This document shows positions 30,719-39,407 of a stretch of DNA of 51,197 bases, piece after piece. A program made the position numbers and the translations under genes. Below the pieces are notes generated by a model, which was not told the origin of the DNA, made no database searches, and saw only the letters and a program-made list of their open reading frames with translations. Position 1 is the first letter of the stretch, and each line of letters starts with the position of its first letter. Source of the stretch: Chloroflexota bacterium (GTDB lineage: Bacteria > Chloroflexota > Dehalococcoidia > Lucifugimonadales > HRBIN23); NCBI GenBank assembly GCA_016210325.1, contig JACQUK010000134.1:1-51197 (forward strand). Reading direction: 5' to 3'.

Positions 30719-33187
30719 TCACGCCAGGAGGACGATAGTGGCCCCATCGCCGCGGCGGGAGGTATCGGGCTGCCATGCACGCACCAGGGGATGTTTGGCC
30801 AGGCGCTCCCGCAGGGCGACCCGCAGCGCACCGGTCCCTGCCCCGTGGACCACCCGGGCCACGGTGTACCCCTGAAGCAGCGCCTGGTCCAGGAACTTCT
30901 CCAGGCGGCGCAGGGCCTCTTCGGCCCGCTCCCCACGGAGGTCCAGCTCTACCTGGGGCACCGGAGTGGCAATAGCCTCAGTGGCCGGCTCCGCCGGGTG
31001 CGGCCCTTCCACGGAAGGGCGCGGTACAACGGGCTTCACCGCACCCTGCCAGGCGGCCACGGCCTTGGCCAGGCCTTGACCACTGGCCCAGGGTGGCGTG
31101 GGGGTGGGCAGGGCCCGCTCCAGTTGGTCCAGGGCTACTCGCGCCTTGAGTGCCCCAATGATGACCTCGACGGTCCCCCGGGGGTCTGGTGGCCCCTGAA
31201 CGATGCCCGGCTGGGGGAAGCCTCGCACCCTCACCCAGTCGCCGGGACGCAGGCGCGCCACCCACTCCCGCTCTTCGGCGGCCTGCCACTCGGGCGTGCC
31301 CAGCTCGCGGCGGAGGCGCTGGGCCGTTCGAAGGGCCTCGGCCACGGGCATGGCGGCGCCTCCCTCCAGCGCCCGGGAGGCCTCACGAAGCTGCCCCAGC
31401 ACCTCCTCGGCCTTCCGCTGGAGGTCAGCGTGGACCTCCTCCAGGGCCGCAGCCTTCTCTTTTTCCACCTCAGCAAGGCGCCCCTCCAGCTCCTGGCGCA
31501 GCTCCTCGGCGCGGCGAAGGGCGGCCTCCGCCTCCTGCCGCTGGGCCGCGGCCTGGGCCCGCTCCCGCCCCAGGTCAGCCAGCAGGACCTCCATCTGCTG
31601 CTGCAAGGGGGCCAGGTGGGCGCGGGCCGACTCCACGACCTCCCTGGGCAGGCCCAACTGGGCGGCGATGGCCAGAGCGTAGCTCCGGCCGGGCAGGCCG
31701 GCCGTCAGGCGGTAGGTGGGGGCCAGGGTGGCCGGGTCCAGCTCAACGCTGGCGTTCATCATGCCCGGGGTCTCCTGCGCATAGGCGGCCACGTCCCGGT
31801 GGTGAGTGGTGGCGATGGTGGTGACTCCTCGCTCCACCAGGTGGCCCAGCAGCGCCTTGGCCAGGGCTGCCCCCTCCTCCGGGTCGGTGCTGGCCCCCAG
31901 CTCGTCCACCAGCACCAGCGAGCGGGGCGTGGCCCGGCCCAGCATGACGCGGAGGGCGGCGATGTGCGCCGCGAAGGTGGACAGCGAGCGGTCAATGCTC
32001 TGCTGGTCGCCGATGTCGGCGAAGACGGCGTCGAACACCGAGAGCAAGGAGCCAGGGGCGGCTGGAACCTGCAGCCCCGCCTGGTGCATCAGCGCCAGGA
32101 GGCCAGCGGTCTTGAGCGCCACCGTCTTGCCGCCGGCGTTGGGACCGGTGATGAGCAGCACCCGCCATCCATCACCTACCTCGATGGTGTTGGGCACCAC
32201 GGGGCCTGTCAGCAGCGGGTGGCGGGCGTCGGTCAGCCGCAGGACTGCCTGCTCCGCCGTGGGGACGACCGGCTCGAAGGCGTCCAGGGCCACGGCGTAG
32301 CGGGCCTTGGCTAGGGCCAAGTCCAGGCGGGCGGCTAGCTCCAGTCCGGCCAGCAGGTCCTCGGCGTGGCGCTCCACCAGGGCCGAGAGCTCCCGCAGCA
32401 CCTTTACGGCCTCCCGCTCCTCAGCGGCCTTGAGCTGCCGCCAGCGGTTGCCCAGGGGGACCGCCGCCAGTGGCTCCACGAAGAGGGTCGCTCCGCTCTC
32501 GGAGACGTCGTGGACCAGGCCGGGCAGGCGGCCGCGGTGCTCGATTTTCAACGGGAGCACCAGGCGCCCCTCCCGCTGGGTGATGACGGCGTCTTGGAGG
32601 ACATGCACGCCCAGGGAGGAGCGGACGATGCGTCCGAGCGCCGCTTCCAGGCGGGCGTAAGCCACGCGGACCTCGGCTCGCAGCTCGCGCAGGGCCGGCG
32701 AGGCATTGTCGGCCACCTCCCCATGCCGTTCGATGCTCTTGGCGATGCGGTCTTCCAACTCTTTGAGGTCAGCGATGCGCCCCGCCATGTCCCCCAGGGC
32801 GGGGGCCTCCTGGCGGCCGCGGAGGAGCTGGTCCCGGAAGCGGCGGACCGCGTACAGGGTGTCGTGCACCTCCAGCAGCTCGGGGCCGGTCAGGACGCCC
32901 CCCATGGCAGCCCGCCGGAGGGTGCCCCGGATGTCCCGCGCCGCCGAGAGGTCGGGGTCAGCCCGCGCCAGCAGCCTTCGGGCCTCCCTGGTCTCCTGCT
33001 GACGGCGGGCCACCACGTCGGGGTCAAAGGAGGGGCGCAGGGCCAAGGCCGCCTCCCGTCCCAGCACGAAGGTGGCGTGGATGGCCAGTCGCTCCAGGAC
33101 GGCCGGGAACTCCAGCAGCCCCAGGGACCTGGCGCCCAGGTCGCTGGCGGCACTGCTTGGGGTCCCCGGCGTGTCGAGTTGCTGCAT
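30719..33187 (-). CDS. mutS2: MutS2 family protein
   Basis: The product is about 822 residues from ATG 33187 (GGAG six bases upstream). It has the MutS2 order: an N-terminal clamp and core, Walker A GPNAGGKTVALKT near 330, LVDELGASTDPEEGAAL (Walker B/D-loop) near 405, and THHRDVAAYA. A long coiled coil rich in Ala, Glu and Arg follows (about 510-620). Next is a KOW-like segment (LRPGDWVRVRGFPQPG) and a C-terminal Smr domain with LDLRG and HGAGTGALR. MutS2 acts on branched or collided-ribosome substrates in different bacteria. A repeat element lies just upstream and may influence its promoter. Confidence 0.93.
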   Translation of the reverse strand: MQQLDTPGTPSSAASDLGARSLGLLEFPAVLERLAIHATFVLGREAALALRPSFDPDVVARRQQETREARRLLARADPDLSAARDIRGTLRRAAMGGVLTGPELLEVHDTLYAVRRFRDQLLRGRQEAPALGDMAGRIADLKELEDRIAKSIERHGEVADNASPALRELRAEVRVAYARLEAALGRIVRSSLGVHVLQDAVITQREGRLVLPLKIEHRGRLPGLVHDVSESGATLFVEPLAAVPLGNRWRQLKAAEEREAVKVLRELSALVERHAEDLLAGLELAARLDLALAKARYAVALDAFEPVVPTAEQAVLRLTDARHPLLTGPVVPNTIEVGDGWRVLLITGPNAGGKTVALKTAGLLALMHQAGLQVPAAPGSLLSVFDAVFADIGDQQSIDRSLSTFAAHIAALRVMLGRATPRSLVLVDELGASTDPEEGAALAKALLGHLVERGVTTIATTHHRDVAAYAQETPGMMNASVELDPATLAPTYRLTAGLPGRSYALAIAAQLGLPREVVESARAHLAPLQQQMEVLLADLGRERAQAAAQRQEAEAALRRAEELRQELEGRLAEVEKEKAAALEEVHADLQRKAEEVLGQLREASRALEGGAAMPVAEALRTAQRLRRELGTPEWQAAEEREWVARLRPGDWVRVRGFPQPGIVQGPPDPRGTVEVIIGALKARVALDQLERALPTPTPPWASGQGLAKAVAAWQGAVKPVVPRPSVEGPHPAEPATEAIATPVPQVELDLRGERAEEALRRLEKFLDQALLQGYTVARVVHGAGTGALRVALRERLAKHPLVRAWQPDTSRRGDGATIVLLA

Positions 33188-33239
33188 CGGTGGCTCCGCC
33201 CCAGCCTTGCCTCCATTGTACACGAGGTATCGTAGAGGC

Positions 33240-33418
33240 TATGCGGCGCTGTTGGCATCGCCTGCTCGCCCCTTCGACTGGCTCAGGGCGAGCGGGCCCA
33301 GGAGGTTTCCGCTCGTGGTGAGCTCCGCCCCCGACTCGACGGGGTCGAGACTCGCGACCCCGTCGGACCCGCCGAACCATGCGCGGAAGAGATGGCAGAA
33401 TGTCAACAGAGCCGCACT
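33240..33418. mobile_element. MITE-like element upstream of mutS2, related to 17253-17383
   Basis: The left end TATGCGGCGCTGTTGGCAT and the inverted right end TAGTGCGGCTCTGTTGACAT share the CTGTTGrCAt core with the 17.25 kb element. The interior carries GCTCGCCCC...GGGCGAGC and the dispersed CGCTCGTGGTGAGCTC arm, plus a GACTCGACGGGGTCGAG palindrome. It fills the whole gap between mutS2 and the Memo-family gene. Confidence 0.65.
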
Positions 33419-33419
33419 A

Positions 33420-34304
33420 CTACTTCTCGATTTCTTGAGGAACGGCATGGTGACCCTCCACCGTGACCAGCACGGAGCAGTAGCCCACGACGCCCTCTGG
33501 GTCGCCGCCCGTGTCGGCGGAGGTGGCATAGCCCAGGAGCCGCGCCCTGGGCTTCCCCAGCCGCCTCATGGTCTCCAGCATGGCCATGACCGCTCCAGGC
33601 CCACACATGTTGACCTCCTCCGCGGCCCGGGCCACGGCGGCCGGGTCCAGCGACAGGACTGCCTCGATGGCGGCTTTGTCCAGGACCTCCGCCCTGTCCC
33701 GTGGAAAGTAGTGGGACAGGTCGCTGCTGGCGATGACCACGCCCCGCCGGTCCCTCAGCACCTCCGCCAGGGCCGCCCCCAACTTGCGACAGGTCTCCAA
33801 GGACTGGTCCGACAGGCAGACAGGCAGGAAGGGCAGGCCGGTGCCGTAGAGGTGCTGGAGCCAGGGGAGCACGGCCTCGATGGAGTGCTCCATCCGGTGG
33901 GCAGCGGCATCGGGGACCAGCCGGGGCAGGCGGCGCCGCAGGGCTTCACCCAGATCCGTGTCCACTGGAGAGCGGCCCAAGGGCGTCTCCCAGAAAGCGG
34001 CCGACGAGAGGGCCAGCCCGGCCCCCAGGCCATAGTGATTGGGACCCAGAATAGCCACCACCTCAGGGCGCCCCAGGCCCGCCAGGGCTGCTATCCCCGT
34101 GGCAGCCACAGGCCCGGAGTAGGCGTAGCCGGCGTGGGGCAGCACCAGGCCCAGGAGGCCTGTCAAGAGCGCCTCGCTGGGCTGGGGCACGCGGCCAGGC
34201 CCCAGAGGGCCGCGGATGCACTCCTCCATCTGCAGTCGAAGGGCGCTGGGAGAGCGCTCATAGAGCTGCCCGACGACCGCCGCCGGTCGGACCGCTGCGG
34301 ACAT
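33420..34304 (-). CDS. amrB: Memo-family protein (AmmeMemoRadiSam system protein B)
   Basis: The tracked 697-residue ORF merges a shadow; the real gene begins at ATG 34304 (GGAGG 11 bases upstream) and gives 294 residues. Memo landmarks are present: LVLPHAGYAYSGPVAA, AILGPNHYGLG, VVIASSDLSHYFPRDRA, and EEVNMCGPGAVMAML, supplying the His, His, His and Cys metal residues. Memo resembles class III extradiol dioxygenases and binds copper or iron; the bacterial role is unclear, and the expected AMMECR1 and radical-SAM partners are not adjacent. The gene is divergent from the DUF2851 gene with 81 bases between starts, and its 3' end abuts the repeat element. Confidence 0.85.
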   Translation of the reverse strand: MSAAVRPAAVVGQLYERSPSALRLQMEECIRGPLGPGRVPQPSEALLTGLLGLVLPHAGYAYSGPVAATGIAALAGLGRPEVVAILGPNHYGLGAGLALSSAAFWETPLGRSPVDTDLGEALRRRLPRLVPDAAAHRMEHSIEAVLPWLQHLYGTGLPFLPVCLSDQSLETCRKLGAALAEVLRDRRGVVIASSDLSHYFPRDRAEVLDKAAIEAVLSLDPAAVARAAEEVNMCGPGAVMAMLETMRRLGKPRARLLGYATSADTGGDPEGVVGYCSVLVTVEGHHAVPQEIEK

Positions 34305-34385
34305 CTCCGGCTGTTCCTCCTCCGCATGCTGGCTTATACTACCACCGTGGGACCCCCTGGGGGACAAGCGGGCCGAGGAGACCAC

Positions 34386-35795
34386 GTGAGGACGGGAGAG
34401 GCGAGCCTGGGGCACTGGGCGCACGCGCCAGAGCGGGCCGTGGCCCACCTCTGGCGGCGGGCGGCCGCTGCCCTGGGCCCCCTGGACGCGGGCGACGGCA
34501 GCCGCTTCACGGTGCTCTATCCGGGCCGGCCGGGCGGAGGGCCGGGGCCTGATTTTCGCGACGCGCTGCTGCTGCGGGACGACGGCTCGGTGGTGCGCGG
34601 CGATGTGGAGGTGCACGTTCGGGAGCGGGGCTGGCTGGACCACGGCCACGGTCGGGACCGCCGCTACAACCGGATGGCATTGCACGTGGTGCTGTGGCCC
34701 ACGCCCCCAGCGCCTTTGGATGGCCCCACTGGACGTGGCCCACTGACCCGGCTGGAGATGGGCGCTGTGGTACCGGTAGTGGCCCTGTTCCCGTCGCTGG
34801 CGCGGCTGTACCGCTCCACCACCACCCCCTCTGCGCCATCCAAACGCACGGCCGCACGTCACAGCCCTCGGCCGCAGGACGTGTCTCTCCGGACGGCGGG
34901 GAGGACGCCTCTCCTGGCACCGGAGGCAGTGTCCCCGGAGCCTGACCAATCCCTTTTGGCCGCGCCCCAGGCCGCTGCCCTGACCCCTGGACGGCTGCTC
35001 AGGGCAGGCCTTGTCCGCTTCCACCAGAAGGCGCGGGCCTTCACCCAAGAGCTGTCCCAGTCTGGGCCAGAGGAGGTCCTGTACCAGGGGGTCATGGAAA
35101 CACTGGGGTACAGCGGTAACCGGGAGGCCATGCGGTCTCTGGCGATGGGCCTGCCCCTGGCACTGCTGCGCCGTGCCCTGCTCCCCGTCCCTTCGGAGCA
35201 GCGGCGGACTGCCCTGGAGGCGCTGCTGGTGGGGGCCGCTGGTCTGCTGCCTCAGAGTCCCGACCTCGACGCCACGGCCCTGGCCGGGATTTGGAGGGCC
35301 TCTGGGCTGGAGGCGGTAGTGCCCCAGGCAGCGTGGTCGCTGGCGGGGCTGCGCCCCAGCAACCATCCTCGGCGTCGCCTGCTGGGCATGGCCGGCCTGC
35401 TGCACCGCTTCTGGGAGACAGGGTTGCTTGAGGGGCTTCTGCCCCTGGTCAAACTGCAAGGCCCGCCAGCCCTGGAGCGGGCGCTGGCCGTGGACTGCCC
35501 AGACCAAGCGCAAGGGGCCACAGCGCTCATTGGGGCCGGGCGCGCGCGGGAGGCGGCCGTCAACGTGGTCCTGCCCTTCTTCTACGCCTACGGAGGGCGG
35601 ACCGGCGGGTCAGCGCTGGCCCGGGCGGCCCTGGCCCTGTACCGGGCCTTCCCAGCTCCCGAGGAGAACAGCCAGGTCAGGGAGGCAAGGCGGGTGCTGG
35701 GCGTGGCCTGGCCGGTGCCCACCGCCTGCGGGCAGCAGGGGCTTCTGGGCCTCTACCGTCGCCTGCTGTCCGTTGCGCCTTCCGGCGCACGGTGA
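34386..35795 (+). CDS. DUF2851 family protein
   Basis: Start GTG 34386, with GAGGAG five bases upstream, gives 469 residues; the tracked 907-residue ORF runs through the Memo gene's complement and is wrong. The N-terminal half shows PGRPGGGPGPDFRDALLLRDDG, then GDVEVHVRERGWLDHGHGRD and YNRMALHVVLW, typical of DUF2851, a family with a possible nuclease-like fold that I treat as unproven. The C-terminal half is helical with GYSGNREAMRSLAMGLPL and a late CGQQGLLGLYRRLL stretch typical of the family. It is divergent from the Memo-family gene. No function is assigned. Confidence 0.82.
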   Translation: MRTGEASLGHWAHAPERAVAHLWRRAAAALGPLDAGDGSRFTVLYPGRPGGGPGPDFRDALLLRDDGSVVRGDVEVHVRERGWLDHGHGRDRRYNRMALHVVLWPTPPAPLDGPTGRGPLTRLEMGAVVPVVALFPSLARLYRSTTTPSAPSKRTAARHSPRPQDVSLRTAGRTPLLAPEAVSPEPDQSLLAAPQAAALTPGRLLRAGLVRFHQKARAFTQELSQSGPEEVLYQGVMETLGYSGNREAMRSLAMGLPLALLRRALLPVPSEQRRTALEALLVGAAGLLPQSPDLDATALAGIWRASGLEAVVPQAAWSLAGLRPSNHPRRRLLGMAGLLHRFWETGLLEGLLPLVKLQGPPALERALAVDCPDQAQGATALIGAGRAREAAVNVVLPFFYAYGGRTGGSALARAALALYRAFPAPEENSQVREARRVLGVAWPVPTACGQQGLLGLYRRLLSVAPSGAR

Positions 35796-35872
35796 CCGGT
35801 GAGAGGACATGGCCCTGCTGTGCACCTGGTGCCCCCTGGGTCCTACCGCTCGCCAAAGTAGGTAGCGCCTCT

Positions 35873-36160
35873 CTACTGGACTGAGAACGCCCGATAGGTG
35901 CCACTGGAGAGTGCCCAGGTGGCCTTCACCTTGTCAACGCGGGCCAGGGGCGGCCCCCTCCGAAGGTGCTCCAGCAGCGCCTCCAGGGAGGCCCTGGGGC
36001 CCTCGGCCACCACCTCCACCGAGGCGCCGTCAGGCAGGTTGCGCACGTACCCTATGAGGCCCAGGCGACAGGCGCGTTCGGCCACAAACTGTCGGAAGAA
36101 GACCCCCTGGACCCTGCCGTACACCGTGGCGTGCAATGATAACACCTCTTGGACGGCCAT
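35873..36160 (-). CDS. acyP: Acylphosphatase
   Basis: The protein is 95 residues, the normal acylphosphatase size. It contains the phosphate-binding signature YGRVQGVFFRQF near residue 15, with the catalytic arginine, and LIGYVRNLPDGASVEVVAEG near 37-55, with the catalytic asparagine. It hydrolyses acyl phosphates such as carbamoyl or 1,3-bisphosphoglycerate phosphates. The start at 36160 is the first methionine before the fold and has GGGAGGAGGGG upstream. The longer tracked ORF to 37135 is a shadow of the neighbouring hydrolase. The two genes are divergent. Confidence 0.93.
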   Translation of the reverse strand: MAVQEVLSLHATVYGRVQGVFFRQFVAERACRLGLIGYVRNLPDGASVEVVAEGPRASLEALLEHLRRGPPLARVDKVKATWALSSGTYRAFSVQ

Positions 36161-36364
36161 CCGGTCATCCCCTCCTCCCACTCTGCCTCCAGTGTAGCAG
36201 TCCAGATGGAGGGAAGGGAGCAAGCCCCAGGGGCTGTGGAGGTGAACAAGGCGCTTCAGGCTGTGGTAAAGTAGGGGACGCCCAAGGCAGCCAGGGCCTG
36301 GGTACTGGGGCGGCATGGGATTGCCTTGGGGAGGGACGACACTCAACCGTGGAGGTGCACAGGA

Positions 36365-37201
36365 ATGGTGGACTACCGGCTCTCCATCGGAAATGCGGAG
36401 GTCATCGCCTTCTCCGACGCCACCTTCCAGCGGGGTCCCACTGAGTTCTTCCGGGCCACCTCGGACAAGGACTGGGGACCCTACCGAGACCTCATGACCC
36501 CGGAGGGGCAACTCCGCATCAACATTGGCTGCTACGCCGTGCGCTCTCAGGGGCGCTGGGTGATGGTGGACACGGGCATCGGGCCAGGGCCTGTCGCCGC
36601 CCTGGGCAGCGTCCAGGGCCAGCTCGGGCGGCTGCTGAAGGAGCGCGGGGTGCCGGCCGAGGAGGTGGCAGCGGTGGTCTTCACCCACCTGCACGTGGAC
36701 CACGTGGGCTGGAACATCACCCCGCAGGAGGGTAAACCCAGGCCTCTCTTCCCCAACGCCCGCTACCTGGCGTCCCGGAGCGACTGGGAGTTCTTCACCA
36801 GCCCTGAGAACCAGCAGCGGTTCCCTTACATCAAGACCCAGGTACTGCCGCTCCAGCAGCTTGGCATCCTGGAGCTTACCTCGGGCGAGAAGCGCGTCAC
36901 CGACGAGGTGCGTACGGTGCCTACCCCCGGCCACACGCCGGGCCACGTCAGCGTCGCCATCGCCTCGGGCGGACAGCGGGGATTCATCCTGGGGGATGTG
37001 GCACACCATCCGGCCCAGGCGGCCGAGACCGACTGGGGGACCCGGGCCGACGTGGACCCTGACCTGGCGCGACACACCCGCCACCAGGTGTTCGACCAAC
37101 TGGAGCGGGAGGGGACGACGGTCGCGGCCGGCCATTTCCCCACGCCGGGGTTCGGCCGGCTGGTGCGGGCCCAGGGGCGCCGCTACTGGCAGGTGCTGTA
37201 G
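36365..37201 (+). CDS. Metallo-beta-lactamase-fold hydrolase (AHL-lactonase/quorum-quenching-like)
   Basis: At 278 residues from ATG 36365 this MBL protein has VVFTHLHVDHVGWN (HxHxDH, near residue 108), TPGHTPGHVSVAI near 188, ILGDVAHHP near 208 and VAAGHFPTPG near 255, a complete two-zinc set. The long insert with the FFRATSDKDW segment and the DVAHHP/GHFPTPG endings fit the broader lactonase-type group rather than glyoxalase II. Substrate unassigned. GGAGG lies nine bases upstream of the ATG. A CTAG-bounded repeat follows immediately. Confidence 0.83.
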   Translation: MVDYRLSIGNAEVIAFSDATFQRGPTEFFRATSDKDWGPYRDLMTPEGQLRINIGCYAVRSQGRWVMVDTGIGPGPVAALGSVQGQLGRLLKERGVPAEEVAAVVFTHLHVDHVGWNITPQEGKPRPLFPNARYLASRSDWEFFTSPENQQRFPYIKTQVLPLQQLGILELTSGEKRVTDEVRTVPTPGHTPGHVSVAIASGGQRGFILGDVAHHPAQAAETDWGTRADVDPDLARHTRHQVFDQLEREGTTVAAGHFPTPGFGRLVRAQGRRYWQVL

Positions 37202-37220
37202 AGCGGGGCATCACCGTTCT

Positions 37221-37413
37221 CTAGTGTGGTGTCCCCGAAGTTCGCCGAGCCCGACGAACGAGAACCGTGGCAATGGTTCGGCAGGCTCACCACGGCGTCT
37301 GGAGGAAGGGTGGACCCCGCCGCTCCCGACAGCATCGGGACTTCGTCGTCCCAATTACATCGGGATTCCTCGCAGTGACAATTCGTAAACGTATTTCGGA
37401 GACAGGACACTAG
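37221..37413. mobile_element. CTAG-bounded MITE-like element
   Basis: Terminal inverted repeats are CTAGTGTGGTGTCCCCGAA and, from the other end, CTAGTGTCCTGTCTCCGAA, matching at most of 19 positions. The interior is non-coding and includes a GACTTCGTCGTCCCAATTAC-type stretch. A TA or CTAG target fits Tc1/mariner or IS630 relatives. A lone end of the same type is at 30556. Confidence 0.78.
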
Positions 37414-37513
37414 ATGGCGGTGCCTGGAGCGTGGCTGCACCGGGCGTTGTGATCGCCCCTTCTGAAGCCCGGCTACGCCACTCAGGCATCGCCGGCGGGG
37501 TCGGCCCCGCCGG

Positions 37514-38101
37514 CTAGGTTATGCCCGTGGCCCGGGAGACGAGCGCACGTATCTCGTCCACCTCGGCCTGCTGCCAGGCTGGGTAGCGGGCCTGGGACCG
37601 CCGGCGGCTCTCGGCGCGCTGCGCCTCCTCGCCAGCCACCTGGGCCTTTACCTCCGCCTCGATGCGCGCCCGCTCCTCGTTGGCCAGCCCGGGCCGCTCG
37701 ATCCAGTGGCAGAGGTAGCGGCCGTCCTTGGTGTAGAACACAAAGACGGGGATGGAGCGGAACTGCCCGTCCTTCAGGAACTCGTCCATGATGTCCAGGT
37801 TCTGGTCCCGGGGGAAGACGCGGAACTCCAGCCCTGCCAACTCGGCCAGCTTGGCCATCACGGGCATACCCCGGTAGACATCGGGGCACCAGTCCTCACC
37901 CAGGCATAGCACCGTGGCAGGCCCGCCATGTGCCGCCTTGGCCCTACGGAAGAACTCCACGTCCTCCGGGCGGGGCTGGTAGGAGTCCCAGTACTGCTGA
38001 AAGCGGTCTTTGTTGACCTTGATGACCGCCTGGAAGTACTCGTTGTATGGGTGCCCCCGTGCGAACCGCTCCGGGGTGACCACACTGGCCTTCTGCGCCA
38101 T
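37514..38101 (-). CDS. Thioredoxin-family protein with a single active-site cysteine
   Basis: The 195-residue protein has a thioredoxin-like core: VLCLGEDWCPDVYRGMPVMAKLAE, then FRVFPRDQNLDIMDEFL and SIPVFVFYTKDGRYL with the cis-proline. The active site reads DWCPDV, keeping the first cysteine and lacking the second, so ordinary dithiol exchange is unlikely; monothiol or non-redox function is more plausible. The N-terminal helix (FQQYWDSYQPRPEDVEFF) is longer than in classic thioredoxin, resembling PF14595-type proteins. The C-terminal 45 residues are charged and helical. ATG 38101 is chosen over 38104 for Shine-Dalgarno spacing. It lies downstream of the glutaredoxin-like gene on the same strand. 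Confidence 0.8.
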   Translation of the reverse strand: MAQKASVVTPERFARGHPYNEYFQAVIKVNKDRFQQYWDSYQPRPEDVEFFRRAKAAHGGPATVLCLGEDWCPDVYRGMPVMAKLAELAGLEFRVFPRDQNLDIMDEFLKDGQFRSIPVFVFYTKDGRYLCHWIERPGLANEERARIEAEVKAQVAGEEAQRAESRRRSQARYPAWQQAEVDEIRALVSRATGIT

Positions 38102-38207
38102 CATCCCTCCTTGCTGCCTGAGAAGATGCGTCTATCTGAGAGCCCCAGGGGCACTAGGGGTCTCCCCCACAGGACCCCCACGGGCCAACGGCCCGTCACT
38201 CGATGTG

Positions 38208-38423
38208 TCAGCCGGCTTCGCCCTCGAACCCATGCTCCACGCGGCCGTCCGGCCAGACGACGATGGGCACCGCGTCGCCGTAGCGCAGCGCCTCGTCCAG
38301 CCACCCCTGGTCCGCGTCCACCGGTCGCTCCTCGTAGGCGACGCCTTGGCGCCGCCACGCCCGCTTCAGCTTGATGCACGTAGGGCAAGTGGTGAGGGTA
38401 TACACAATGGGCTTGGTTGTCAT
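38208..38423 (-). CDS. Glutaredoxin-like small protein (CPTC active site)
   Basis: A 71-residue protein beginning MTTKPIVYTLTTCPTCIKLKRAW, with the CxxC at about residues 13-16, then GVAYEERPVDADQGWLDEALRYGDAVPIVVW, which contains the VP of the cis-proline, and GRVEHGF at the end. This is the short glutaredoxin/NrdH-like form. GGAGG sits three bases before the ATG. It is the probable first gene of a two-gene unit with the thioredoxin-like protein, 106 bases downstream. Confidence 0.85.
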   Translation of the reverse strand: MTTKPIVYTLTTCPTCIKLKRAWRRQGVAYEERPVDADQGWLDEALRYGDAVPIVVWPDGRVEHGFEGEAG

Positions 38424-38765
38424 GGGCCTCCGCCACCCAAAGGGGTGTACCTGGTCTATGATGCCGGAACAGGGGACCGGATGCTGCCCATACTAGCACA
38501 GGTGCCGGTGGGATGTCACGGCAGGATGAGCGCCGGTTCCAGTCAGTTGATGTTGAGGACACTTTCCAGGTATCCTCCGGGCAGCCCAAGCCTGGAGGAA
38601 ATACCGGATGGAATCTCTACCAGGCCCGCTTTCCAATCTGTCAGTCGTCATTCCGCTCGGTTGTCCAAGTCAAGGGTCCAGCCCGCTCGTACCTCCACAC
38701 GTCCGACCCCGACTCGTCGGGGTCGCGACTCTCGACGGAGTCGGAGCTCAGTACGAGCGGGATCG
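38424..38765. repeat. Gene-free gap with nested palindromes
   Basis: CCCGCTCGTAC (38682-38692) and GTACGAGCGGG (38751-38761) are an 11-base perfect inverted repeat. Inside it, CGACCCCGACTCGTCGGGGTCG is another palindrome. The arm resembles the CCCGCTC/GAGCGGG ends of the other dispersed repeats. The first 250 bases of the gap show nothing further. Confidence 0.6.
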
Positions 38766-39407
38766 CTAGCCCTTCAGCCAGAGGACATCGCCGCACAGGT
38801 CTGGCGGGTGGGGGCGGCCCGCGAAGACGCGGTACTCCTCTCTGGCCCGCCCAATGGTGGTGGTGTCCCCATGGCCGGGGTAGACCACCGTGGCGTCGGG
38901 TAGGACCAGCAGCTTGGTGGTGATGCTGCGGATGGACTCCTGGAGCGCTTCCGGCGTTCGCGTGTGGCCTGGTCCGCCAGGAAAGAGGGTGTCCCCAGAG
39001 AAGAGGGCGTTGCCCAGAAGCAGACAGGTGGCACCCGGCGTGTGGCCTGGGGTATGGACGACCTTCAACGCCAGGCGCCCGAAGGGCACCAGGTCGCCGT
39101 CGTTGAGGTAGAAGTCCGGGGGCGTGGGCATAGCCTCGGCGTCGGCGCGGCCGATGGCGGCGGGGGCGCCGGTAGCCGTCTTGATAGCGCCGAACCCAGC
39201 CAGGTGGTCGGCGTGGCGGTGGGTGATGAGGATGGCGCGGACCCGGGTCCCCTGGGCCGCGGCCAGCACCTTCTCCGGCTCCTCTGGCGTGTCAATGATG
39301 ACGCTCTCAGCCGTCTGGCAGCAGACCAGCACGTAGGCGTTGTTGTTGTACCGGCCGCACACGGCCCGGTAGAGGCGCAGGGTCTCGTCCTCGTAGTAGG
39401 GCTGCAC
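38766..39407 (-). CDS. Metallo-beta-lactamase-fold hydrolase (glyoxalase II-like)
   Basis: I start this at GTG 39407, where AAGGAGG lies four bases upstream, rather than the tracked TTG 39425. The 213-residue protein is a compact MBL: AILITHRHADHLAGF (HxHxDH near 70), VVHTPGHTPGATCLLL near 120, LFSGDTLFPGGPGHT near 135 and VVYPGHGDTTTIG near 175. The closing LPDATVVYPGHGD is typical of glyoxalase II-like thioester hydrolases. The exact substrate is not evident. It stands alone between two repeat-rich gaps. Confidence 0.86.
   Translation of the reverse strand: MQPYYEDETLRLYRAVCGRYNNNAYVLVCCQTAESVIIDTPEEPEKVLAAAQGTRVRAILITHRHADHLAGFGAIKTATGAPAAIGRADAEAMPTPPDFYLNDGDLVPFGRLALKVVHTPGHTPGATCLLLGNALFSGDTLFPGGPGHTRTPEALQESIRSITTKLLVLPDATVVYPGHGDTTTIGRAREEYRVFAGRPHPPDLCGDVLWLKG

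Noticed and set aside
33420-35513. 697-residue minus-strand ORF
   Set aside because: Beyond 34304 it is the shadow of DUF2851; the Memo-family start is at 34304.
33072-35795. 907-residue plus-strand ORF
   Set aside because: Its first 438 codons are the complement of the Memo-family gene and repeat; only the part from GTG 34386 has family character and a Shine-Dalgarno.
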